From assembly GCF_015500095.1 (NCBI RefSeq), contig NZ_CP062983.1, forward strand, positions 4,340,001-4,404,000: 64,000 bases of DNA. Reading direction: 5' to 3'. The DNA comes from Phototrophicus methaneseepsis. Its GTDB lineage: Bacteria; Chloroflexota; Anaerolineae; Aggregatilineales; Phototrophicaceae. Below, piece after piece: positions 1-7,470 of this stretch. The position numbers were made by a program, and so were the translations under genes. Within the stretch, counting starts at the first letter, position 1; each line of letters begins with the position of its first letter. The notes beneath the pieces are model-generated. The model searched no databases. It was not told the origin of the DNA and saw only the letters and a list, made by a program, of their open reading frames with translations.

Positions 1-95
1 TCGCGCAAGACGAGCCACAGGGGCCACTCGCGAAAGGCGTGAAATGCCTGTTCTTCGATTTGTTGCCAGGGATGTTGTGTGTCTTTCTTTGCCAT
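1..95 (-). CDS. Hypothetical protein, N-terminal fragment at window edge
   Basis: An ATG on the minus strand at 95 opens a frame that runs off the window after 31 residues. It begins MAKKDTQHPWQQIEEQAF and is hydrophilic, then turns hydrophobic at the edge. A purine-rich GAGTGAGATGA stretch sits just upstream as a ribosome site. It follows the VirB4-like gene by 17 bases in the same direction, so it is probably another gene of the transfer operon. Too little is visible to name a family. Confidence 0.5.
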   Translation of the reverse strand, partial: MAKKDTQHPWQQIEEQAFHAFREWPLWLVLR

Positions 96-112
96 TTCAT
101 CTCACTCTCAAT

Positions 113-1884
113 TCATGTTGTGGAGAAGCGTGCCAGCTCGTTTGATGTGGCGCGATTGACGAGATAGAAAATGCCTTCATCTTGAATATCCAGCACAAAG
201 TGGAAGCGTGGCAGAGCTGCGATAATGTCCCGATGCTGCTGATTGAGATGCTGGAATGCGGCATCTTCATGGAAGACATTCATGCCCTGACGTTGACTAA
301 ACACCACGCGAATCGGACTATTCTCAAAGACCAATCGCGCTTTGCCCTCCAGAAAAATGGACATCTGTTGATCAATACAGATCAATTTTTTCCTTCTTGT
401 GCGGAAGGTCTTTGCCGCTTCAATCAGGAAGTCCAGCAGGGACGGATGACGCATCAGGCGATATACCTCATCCACTGCGATGATGCGCGGCTGTTCGTCG
501 ATCAGACTGTCACGGCGAATAGCACTCAAGACCTGCGTATATGCCAGTGCCTGTAAAATCGGGTCGCTTTCCAATTCGTGGAAACTAAAAACACGTGGAC
601 GAATCCAGTCTCTGCCACCACGAGTCAGGTCAATATTGGTCATACCATTGAGAAAACTCGACCAGGGACCGGAACCCGTACACAGTCCTGCGATTTCATC
701 TGCCAGATCGCGGGCGATATGTTGCGTCGCTTCCTTGTCCCCTAAACCAGACAGCACATCGCATATGTTGGCAAAGGTCTTGCCAAAACCGGAAGTCCCT
801 ACCCAGATTTCATGAGTTGCCCTTTATCCCGCCACGAGTTATGAAAGACCGGATAGGAAGCACCCACCGCTTCCCCACGCAGAACGCCATCTGTACCAGA
901 GAGTTTGCGATAGCCTAATGGCGAGAGCATCAATGCCAGTTCACGTGAGACGACAGGCCAGCTTGTATCGGGTAGAGCAATTTGTTTGGTACTTTTTGCC
1001 GCAAAGTAGCCCAGACTGCGTGCCAGCAGCTCGCCAACTTCATGTCTGAGACTGAACCATGCGTTCGTTTCGTGGATGACTGCCTGTACCCGCTCACGGA
1101 GGGTTTCTAAATCATCTGCCGCGATTGCGATACTGAGCTGCACCATATGCAGGGCATCTCCCGCATTGATCTCCTGCAATGCCTGACGACAATCTGCGAC
1201 ACGCTGTACTGAACGGCTATCTTCACCACTAAAGCCTGAAAGATGGACTTCATAGGCCTGAATGATGCCCTCCAGCGCATCAATAGCACTGTTGCGCTCA
1301 TAGGTTTTGGGAATATCCACTGACAATGCCAGTGGGAAATTCAGCCTGAGCAGTGGTGGCAGTGGGCGAAAGAAATTCCATGTCGATGGTGCAAACTCAA
1401 AGCTATTGAGTACAGTCCAGAGTGGACGACCACCAGGTCTACCCACGGGAGCTAGATACCAGAAAGGAGCATCCCGAATTTCGTATTTACCGTCGAAGAG
1501 CGCGGGCCATATCCCTTCAACCACAGAGGTATCGAATGATGAACTCATGCCACCTGCTAAAGCGCGTGGATTTTGCTCACTCCAGACCGCCATACCACAT
1601 AAGGCACGTTGGTATTCGGCACTATCGTCTAACTGCTCGTAGTGACGGCGATGTTCCATCAGGAGCTGCGCTCGCTGTGAGTCTTTTGTTTCACGCGCTG
1701 TGCGGGTCAGATGATTGATTTTCTCATCCAATGTGGCGGGCATCTGCCAGCACACAAAACGGGCTGGACTATTGAGTGTGCGTAGCCATGTGGCAAAACG
1801 CGCCTGTAGGGATTGCACACCGTCTTCCGTCGCGTGAAGCATGATGTCAAAAGGTTCGATCAGGAAGGTATGCACATTACTCAT
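113..1884 (-). pseudogene. VirB4-like conjugation ATPase, frameshifted just before Walker A
   Basis: Related ATPases power type IV secretion at the inner membrane. The first frame (1884 to 799) gives 361 residues of the N-terminal region and stops at 799-801. The -1 frame is open from 823 down to 113 and carries the Walker A motif GTSGFGKTF directly at the junction, then the Walker B IIAVDEVYRLM and a long C-terminal ATPase domain. Joined, the two pieces make a protein of about 590 residues. The downstream piece has no start codon before its Walker A, since the nearest GTG (755-757) lies after it, so it could not make an active ATPase alone. The start overlaps the PrgI-like gene by 8 bases and has a GGAGGG ribosome site. 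Either the gene is broken, or a single-base assembly error or frameshifting event lies at about 801-823. Confidence 0.8.
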
Positions 1885-2344
1885 ACAGTCCCTCCTTCAT
1901 CGGTGCATCGACGAAGATCAAACCATCTTTTTCTGCCGCATGAGCGAAGGTAATCCACTCGCGCAGGTCAATGTCCATACTGCCAGTGGGTGGTGTAAAA
2001 ACCCGTGAACCTTCCAACCTGACAAGTTCAACCGGAAGCTCCATTGCCTGTACCAACTGCCCGATGGGACTGCGCGGAAAACGTGCCGCGATGAGCAATA
2101 GTGTTCCGCGAAAGCGATAAATCAGACAATTCCAGAGTAGAATGCCGCCACGCGGTCCAGTGAGAACAATGATGGCAATTGCTGTAACGACTGCGACGGG
2201 GATTGAACATCCGGTGACTGCCAGATTGAAGATGGTGTAAGTCATGCCACCGCCGACACCTGCCAGTAACAATCGCTTGAACGGAATACCGAACAGCCCC
2301 TTCTCGTCTCGTAGCAGCACATGCGATTTGAAATCCGCAGCCAA
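1877..2344 (-). CDS. PrgI/VirB3-like membrane protein of the transfer apparatus
   Basis: The 155-residue product has a short polar N-terminus with LLRDEKGLFGIPFKRLL, two adjoining hydrophobic segments at about residues 24-62, and a cytoplasmic tail. This layout is typical of PrgI/VirB3-type proteins that accompany VirB4 ATPases, and the gene lies directly upstream of and overlaps the VirB4-like gene. Translation probably starts at TTG (2342-2344), because GGAGG lies at the right distance and no nearby ATG fits. The role as an inner-membrane part of a type IV secretion channel is inferred from layout and neighbours. Confidence 0.65.
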   Translation of the reverse strand: MAADFKSHVLLRDEKGLFGIPFKRLLLAGVGGGMTYTIFNLAVTGCSIPVAVVTAIAIIVLTGPRGGILLWNCLIYRFRGTLLLIAARFPRSPIGQLVQAMELPVELVRLEGSRVFTPPTGSMDIDLREWITFAHAAEKDGLIFVDAPMKEGLYE

Positions 2345-2418
2345 TAGAGCCTCCTATATAAGGAAATGTATGCAACGAATGGGATACATCTGGCGACGCA
2401 TCCCAGAGCGGAGATGGT

Positions 2419-2658
2419 TTAAGAGAAGCTGATCAGCGTCGTCACGCTGGAGGCGAAAATCACGAAGAGCAGGCCCATCACCACCTGATTGGCGGCTTTG
2501 GGATTGTCCTTCTTCCAGTCGCCAATCAGGGGCCAACTGGACCCCATGTACATCACGCCCAGCCCGATGAAGCCGATGACGGCAACAAGAGGTGCGATGG
2601 TCTGTGCAGCAGCCTGCACATCCCCGAAAAGCTGCTCAATTGCAGTAGCCAGATCCAC
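2419..2658 (-). CDS. VirB2/TrbC-like small pilin or channel subunit
   Basis: This 79-residue protein has two hydrophobic helices (about 22-40 and 58-77) separated by a short polar loop with GDWKKDNPKAANQ. VirB2/TrbC-type pilins and their Gram-positive counterparts have this hairpin form. It is the first gene of the minus-strand transfer cluster with the PrgI-like and VirB4-like genes. The start is GTG at 2656-2658, preceded by AGGAGG. No classical long signal peptide is seen; the first 20 residues are amphipathic. The family assignment rests on size, topology and context. Confidence 0.55.
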   Translation of the reverse strand: MDLATAIEQLFGDVQAAAQTIAPLVAVIGFIGLGVMYMGSSWPLIGDWKKDNPKAANQVVMGLLFVIFASSVTTLISFS

Positions 2659-2994
2659 TTATGGGTCCTCCTGAATCGAATGTGTATAGAAAGATGGCAG
2701 CCGAGCATCCGTCCTGTGCGCCATGACGCTGAAGATACGTATGTTTGGGGTCATCCGGCATAGGTTGGAAGCGCTGCCACCTCATCTCCTGACACTTTCA
2801 GCGTATCAAAGTGAGGTAGCGTGACCGTACGAATTTTTCAGGTTGAGCTTGGGAGTTTTTCATATTTAAGAGGAACTATTTCATCTTCTTGAAATAGCAT
2901 TTTGTGGAGGAAAAGAGCGGCCTATTGGTTGCATTAGCAGGTCAAGGAAGGCATACTACATCATATTACGAACAGATTGAGTATCGACATTATT
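2659..2994. promoter_or_regulatory. Divergent intergenic region between transfer operon and TIR-FGE gene
   Basis: No credible gene is present in this stretch between two divergent genes. Around 2778-2822 there is a nested imperfect inverted repeat, with arms resembling CACCTCA and TGAGGTA and an inner ACTTT/AAAGT pair. It could be an operator or an RNA structure. The part after 2840 is AT-rich and probably holds the promoter of the TIR-FGE gene. I could not place a convincing -35/-10 pair. Confidence 0.3.
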
Positions 2995-4578
2995 ATGAAT
3001 GCACTGACAACCCCTAACAAAACGCTGTTCCTGAGCTATTCGCGCCGTCAAACGACCTGGTGTAATGATTTGTATACAGCGATTGATACCTATACTCACT
3101 TCTACCGCTGGCGCGATAACAAAATTCCTGAGAGTGCAGATTGGTGGGATAGTATCTGCCTGAACATTGAAGGATGCTACGCCTTTGTAGCGATTCTGTC
3201 TCAGGATTATCTGGATTCAGTCTATTGTATGGGTGAGCTGGAATATGCGCTTAAGCTCAACAAACCCATCATTGCTCTGATGCTGCATGATGTTGATTAT
3301 CCCCAGCAATTGAATGAACAGCGGCTGCAATTCGCACGAGTCAACGATCTGCAGATGCCACAGGTCATCAACAAAATCCTGAGCGCTTGCAACCAGATCA
3401 CATTAGGCTATATGCAGGATGCCTATTCAACGGATATTCATCCCCGGCAGCATTTACGTCCTCGTGTACCGACTCCCAAAGCATCGACGCCAACACCCGA
3501 AGAAGATGCGATTCTCAACAAGCAAATTGATGAAGTCACCGTACATGGGCAAATCCCAACGCGTGATTTGATGCGCCGCTACAATGAAGAGAAGAATCGT
3601 AATATTCGGTTGGCAAGGGATTTGCTGGATAAGATTGCCCAGCGCCAGGATGTACCAATATTTTTCGACGTGGATGAAGAAAACAAAGAGCTAAGCGTGG
3701 CTGAAAAACGCTTTGCTGAAGAAGAACGACAGCGACAGCGTATCAAGCAGGTGAGTGGAGAATATGACGACCTCGCTCACTATGTCAGTACCGCACGCCC
3801 CCAAAGTGCCATGAAAGCCATCAAGCGCTTTATAGAGGCTTATCCAGAGTTTGGTGACCCGCAAGACTTAATGGCAAAATTTCGACCAACCAGTAAAAGT
3901 CTGATGCCTGCTCCCTTCGATTGGATCGAGATTCCCGGCAAAAGCTACAGCATTGCCAAGTATCCCATCACCAACGCTCAATTTGCCAAATTTATCGAAG
4001 CGGGAGGTTACAGTACCGAACGATGGTGGACACAAGCAGGATGGGCACAACGTGAAAAAGGCAGTTTGACAGAACCACGCTACTGGACCGATAGCAAATG
4101 GAACGGTGCAGAACAACCCGTCGTGGGTGTATCATGGTTTGAAGCGGTTGCGTTTTGCCTATGGTTAAGCGAAACTACAGGCGAAAACATCATGCTACCT
4201 ACGGAAGATCAATGGCAGTACGCCGCACAGGGTGACGATGGGCGGGATTACCCATGGGGCAATGATTGGGATTGTAAACGGTGCAATAATTCTGTGAAAC
4301 CCTGCAATAGCAAAGTAACAACGCCTGTGCGACACTATGAAGGCAAAGGCGATAGCCCCTTTGGTGTGGTGGACATGGCAGGTAATGTCTGGGAGTGGTG
4401 CCTGACGGATTATGACAATGAGACCAATGATATTAATAGCGATGCTACGGATCGCGTGCTTCGCGGCGGCTCGTGGTACGACGACATTACTGGTTACTTC
4501 CGCTGCGATTGCCGTAACCAGTACTATCCACGCCTCACGAACGGCGATAGGGGATTTCGCCTTTCCCGCTTCAATTAA
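2995..4578 (+). CDS. TIR-FGE (C-type-lectin fold) protein, candidate DGR target
   Basis: Residues 7-105 form a TIR domain: FLSYSRRQ at the start, then the SVYCMGELE stretch with the Glu expected of NADase-type TIR proteins near residue 81. A charged helical linker follows (about 150-290). The C-terminal third is a formylglycine-generating-enzyme (FGE/SUMF1) domain with PVVGVSWFEAVAFCLWL, LPTEDQWQYAAQG, YPWGNDW, GVVDMAGNVWEW and the final RVLRGGSW...GFR block. TIR domains signal or consume NAD in immunity and conflict; a C-type-lectin-fold FGE domain often senses ligands. The ATG at 2995 is preferred over TTG at 2977; neither has a strong ribosome site. The C-terminal block looks like a DGR variable region (see separate entry). 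The gene lies divergently beside transfer genes, as element cargo. Enzyme activity is not proven. Confidence 0.8.
   Translation: MNALTTPNKTLFLSYSRRQTTWCNDLYTAIDTYTHFYRWRDNKIPESADWWDSICLNIEGCYAFVAILSQDYLDSVYCMGELEYALKLNKPIIALMLHDVDYPQQLNEQRLQFARVNDLQMPQVINKILSACNQITLGYMQDAYSTDIHPRQHLRPRVPTPKASTPTPEEDAILNKQIDEVTVHGQIPTRDLMRRYNEEKNRNIRLARDLLDKIAQRQDVPIFFDVDEENKELSVAEKRFAEEERQRQRIKQVSGEYDDLAHYVSTARPQSAMKAIKRFIEAYPEFGDPQDLMAKFRPTSKSLMPAPFDWIEIPGKSYSIAKYPITNAQFAKFIEAGGYSTERWWTQAGWAQREKGSLTEPRYWTDSKWNGAEQPVVGVSWFEAVAFCLWLSETTGENIMLPTEDQWQYAAQGDDGRDYPWGNDWDCKRCNNSVKPCNSKVTTPVRHYEGKGDSPFGVVDMAGNVWEWCLTDYDNETNDINSDATDRVLRGGSWYDDITGYFRCDCRNQYYPRLTNGDRGFRLSRFN
4477..4560 (+). other. Candidate DGR variable region at the end of the FGE domain
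   Basis: After the RGGSW motif, 25 codons lead to the GFR motif. Of these, 21 end in C or T (for example TAC, GAC, GAC, ATT, ACT, GGT, TAC, TTC, TGC, GAT). Most could arise from AAY codons by changing only A, as expected when a DGR mutates adenines of a template. Known DGR targets with this fold vary at exactly this place. There is no template repeat or reverse transcriptase in the window, so this would be a remote target. Confidence 0.5.
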
Positions 4579-4660
4579 GCTTTCTGTATCCTGTATTCTG
4601 TTTACTGTGTTCTGATAATTCCCGCGCTGTGCGCGGGGGAAGTTCGCCCGTCAGGGCGAT
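4579..4660 (+). other. Pyrimidine-rich repeats and two GC hairpins downstream of the variable region
   Basis: Directly after the stop there are imperfect copies of CTGTATT/CTGTTTA (4583-4614). Two hairpins follow: CCCGCGC-TGT-GCGCGGG (4621-4637) and TCGCCC-GTCA-GGGCGA (4644-4659, a four-base loop). DGR targets commonly have such hairpins just beyond the end of the variable region, where they help retrohoming. No T-run follows, so a simple terminator is less likely but not excluded. Confidence 0.45.
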
Positions 4661-4677
4661 CAAATGCGGCAAATCTT

Positions 4678-5379
4678 ATGACACTGTTTACCTTCCATTT
4701 TGCTAAAGTAAAGATAGCTAAAGCGGTCAACGCGCTATTGCGCCCACCAACCGGGGAAAAAGTCCCTGGCCTCATCTACGCAGAATGTATGTCGAAGATG
4801 ACGCTTGGTGCTCCTATCCTGTCGCCAGCGCGGATGCAACTTCGCCATCTGACGATGTTCGCAGCGTGGGAGAGCCATGCTGCAATAGACGATTTTCTTG
4901 ACGGTACACAACTTGGCCGTGCGTTTGCCACCGGATGGCATGTACGGATGGCATTCCTGCGGCGCTGGGGTCACATTACTGAATTCGATGGCCTTCCAGA
5001 AAGCGTTGGCGAACAAGACCCCGAAGCCCCTGTGGTTGCGGTGACCCTGGCACGGATGAGGTTGCCACAGGTCCCGCGTTTCATTCGTTGGGGCAAGCCA
5101 GTCGAAGAACTTGTGCGAGACCACCCAGGCACCACGCTCGCGGCAGCGGCAATGAGGCTGCCTCGCACGGTTTCTACCTTTTCAGTCTGGACCTCCCAAC
5201 GAGAGATGGTCGAAATGGTGCGTGGACATAGCACCGTGCCTCAAGCTGAGCGACATGCCGCTGCAATGGTCGAACGCCAGCGCAAGGATTTTCACTTCGA
5301 GTTCACGACGCTTCGCTTCAGACCAATCGCAGAGTACGGGGAGTGGGAAGGACGTACCAATATCATTCCAAGTCCGTGA
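4678..5379 (+). CDS. CrtA-like (spheroidene monooxygenase family) protein
   Basis: The 233-residue soluble protein contains two ferredoxin-like halves. The first has LTMFAAWESHAAIDDFL and the second STFSVWTSQREMVEMVRGHSTVP. The pattern of a Trp-containing strand followed by a helix at the substrate pocket resembles the CrtA/antibiotic-biosynthesis-monooxygenase fold. CrtA proteins oxygenate carotenoids, but many relatives have no known substrate and no carotenoid genes lie nearby. The gene follows the TIR-FGE gene and its hairpins by 17 bases and lacks a clear ribosome site. Family placement is by remembered pattern only. Confidence 0.45.
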   Translation: MTLFTFHFAKVKIAKAVNALLRPPTGEKVPGLIYAECMSKMTLGAPILSPARMQLRHLTMFAAWESHAAIDDFLDGTQLGRAFATGWHVRMAFLRRWGHITEFDGLPESVGEQDPEAPVVAVTLARMRLPQVPRFIRWGKPVEELVRDHPGTTLAAAAMRLPRTVSTFSVWTSQREMVEMVRGHSTVPQAERHAAAMVERQRKDFHFEFTTLRFRPIAEYGEWEGRTNIIPSP

Positions 5380-5457
5380 CTCAGGGTGACGCCAGAACCG
5401 AAACTATTGCAAAGATGAAGTGCAATCCCTCTCCGCCGATTTGTCAGGCACTCAGCT

Positions 5458-6810
5458 TTAGCGGATGAGCTGAATAGCGAAGCGGTATTCTCCCACACCT
5501 ATACTCGCGTACGATTCGTCCATCCAATACCAGACTAGCGTCAGATTCACTGCCTGCTCTGGCACCAGTTCGAAAGGCTGCATTCCCTCCGCCGGGTTGC
5601 GCGGACCGGGCGGGTCAGGTGCGTAGCCAAGCGCCAGCCAGATGTCGTCGGGCGTGAAGGTTGCAGCTTCATTACCCTGATTGTAGATCCGCATCTGAAT
5701 TTTAAGCTGCCCTTCAACGGTCGTCACGCTGATGATCTGCACATCCAGGTCAGGGTCAGCTTCTACAGTAGCGATTGGCGTTGGCGTCAGCATCGGTGTG
5801 GCTGAAGTCGGCAGTGTCACCAGCGAAACCAGTTCATCCAGACGGCTCAATTCCTGCTCAGGCGGATAGCTGGCTGTCACCAGGGTGCGCGTCGCCGTTG
5901 GTAGGCCGTTCTCATCCAGCTCACCCATCAGCAACAGTATCAACCCAGGCTCCACCTGCCGAAAAATCCCGGTATCGCTCCGCAGCACCTCGACCTTATG
6001 GGCGAATTCATAGCGCAGTACCGCCCCCGTATTCAGCGTCAGATTGAAGACAGCACCCTCCTCTATAGACTCGAACAACGCGGCGTTATCCTCCGACCAG
6101 GGAATGCCAATCACAGGCCGCACCACCATGCCGTTCACAAACGACGCAATATCAGGATTAGGGTCATAATGCCACTCAGCCGCATCGATATTGCGACGCT
6201 GCACTACCCATACACGTGGCGTCTCGCTGCTAGCTGTCACAACCTGCAAATTCACCGGATAAGTCACTGCTCGTTCAGAATCGCCGCTAGCAATCACATC
6301 ATCCTGCGCTTCGAGCGCGAGGGGTGTCGGCGTGGGGGAGATTTCAAGTGTTGGTGATGGCGAGGCTAGTGGTGTCACATTCAATGCCACGTCATCAGGG
6401 CCGCCACGCAACAACCGAAAAGCCATCACGCCTAGGAAAATCAGCATGATGATCGCCATTGCCATCAGCACCCTGGCAGATGGCTTACCTACTGCAACAT
6501 CAACCGCTGCTTCGCCAATTTGCGGCAGATCGTTTTCTCTGGCAGCCGCCTGCACCCGCTGCGGCGTCCGTGCCCAGCGCGTCCCCACTGGCACCAGCGC
6601 CGATTCCTGATAGCGTTTCAGCAGCTCGGCAGCGACTCGCCTTTCCAGTTCATCCGAGCCAATAGCGCCCGCATTACGTACTTCCCGGTAATATGCCGTG
6701 CGATAGCTTTTCTGGCGATCGGTTGGCACCAATTCCCACAGAGCTTGTAGTTCTTCCAGCGAAAGGATCTCAAGCTCGTCTATGGTGTGATAGCGTAGAG
6801 TTTCGTGCAA
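5458..6810 (-). CDS. Membrane-anchored protein with sortase-like and CARDB-like extracellular parts, function unknown
   Basis: The protein has 450 residues. A cytoplasmic helical region of about 130 residues is followed by a single membrane segment (VLMAMAIIMLIFLGVMAF, about 132-152), a Thr-Pro-rich linker, and an extracellular region. Residues about 215-330 contain FNLTLNTGAVLRYEF and a later LILLLMGE strand, which recall a sortase barrel. The expected catalytic TxTC Cys is not there, so any sortase-like fold would be inactive. The last ~85 residues look like an Ig/CARDB domain (MRIYNQGNEAATF). Translation probably starts at TTG (6808-6810) behind AGGAGAAA. The gene lies downstream of the SMI1/KNR4 gene and among transfer genes, so a role at the cell surface during transfer is possible. 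Confidence 0.5.
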   Translation of the reverse strand: MHETLRYHTIDELEILSLEELQALWELVPTDRQKSYRTAYYREVRNAGAIGSDELERRVAAELLKRYQESALVPVGTRWARTPQRVQAAARENDLPQIGEAAVDVAVGKPSARVLMAMAIIMLIFLGVMAFRLLRGGPDDVALNVTPLASPSPTLEISPTPTPLALEAQDDVIASGDSERAVTYPVNLQVVTASSETPRVWVVQRRNIDAAEWHYDPNPDIASFVNGMVVRPVIGIPWSEDNAALFESIEEGAVFNLTLNTGAVLRYEFAHKVEVLRSDTGIFRQVEPGLILLLMGELDENGLPTATRTLVTASYPPEQELSRLDELVSLVTLPTSATPMLTPTPIATVEADPDLDVQIISVTTVEGQLKIQMRIYNQGNEAATFTPDDIWLALGYAPDPPGPRNPAEGMQPFELVPEQAVNLTLVWYWMDESYASIGVGEYRFAIQLIR

Positions 6811-6825
6811 TGATTTCTCCTACTC

Positions 6826-7428
6826 TCAGCATACAATCTCAGACCAGAAAGGAATCTGTCGATAATCTGATGGACTCCCATAAACTAATTCACCAGATCG
6901 CAAGAATTCATTTTGGAAATAGTTCTCCAAGTTGTATCCGTAGTAGATGGTGTCAATAGCCTGAACCATCGAAAGAACAGGGTTGCCAGCCATGACAGGA
7001 TATGCAGGCAGATAGCGGTGTCCACATAGCGGGATAAGTGGTGGTGCCTTTTCAAGAGCTAGCTTAACTATCTCGAATGCATCCTTTAGCTTTTCGGGGC
7101 GAATTTCCCATTCTTTCATCCAGAATTGATTATGTTCGACATCAAAACAAAACGAATCAAAAATTTGATTCTTATGATGTTGAAGTATGGCCTCTGGCTC
7201 GTGGTGCCAGTTCGGAAAATGATCATAAACTGTTGTTTCCCCGTCCCATCTCTGTAGCGTATAGGAGATCGGGACAGCGTACTGTAGAAATTCTCTCAGG
7301 TCAGGTGGAAACTGAAACGTTCCCACGGACTCAATATGTTTAACTTGCTCATTGTTCAGCCCCTTCTCAAACGTGATTCCCTTCTCTCGAAGCGCCGCCA
7401 CTAATTGAACAATTTGTTTCTCGTCCAT
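6826..7428 (-). CDS. SMI1/KNR4 family protein (immunity-type)
   Basis: The 200-residue product has features of the SMI1/KNR4 family: a FPPDLREFLQY segment near residue 40, then a central aromatic region, then PLCGHRYLP and NPVLSMVQA-DTIYYG-NLENYF toward the C-terminus. Bacterial members are often immunity proteins against polymorphic toxins. No toxin gene is seen beside it. The gene is visibly richer in A and T than its neighbours, suggesting separate acquisition. It ends 15 bases before the start of the membrane-anchored protein gene. ATG start with a G-rich ribosome site. Confidence 0.7.
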   Translation of the reverse strand: MDEKQIVQLVAALREKGITFEKGLNNEQVKHIESVGTFQFPPDLREFLQYAVPISYTLQRWDGETTVYDHFPNWHHEPEAILQHHKNQIFDSFCFDVEHNQFWMKEWEIRPEKLKDAFEIVKLALEKAPPLIPLCGHRYLPAYPVMAGNPVLSMVQAIDTIYYGYNLENYFQNEFLRSGELVYGSPSDYRQIPFWSEIVC

Positions 7429-7470
7429 TTGGAACCCCCCTAGAACGGAACGCAGTCTTTAAATTTCATT

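Noticed and set aside
2977-4660. A complete DGR system inside the window
   Set aside because: Only the target-like region is seen. No reverse-transcriptase ORF with a YxDD-type motif and no second, A-rich copy of the region appears anywhere in the window, so I report a remote candidate target only.
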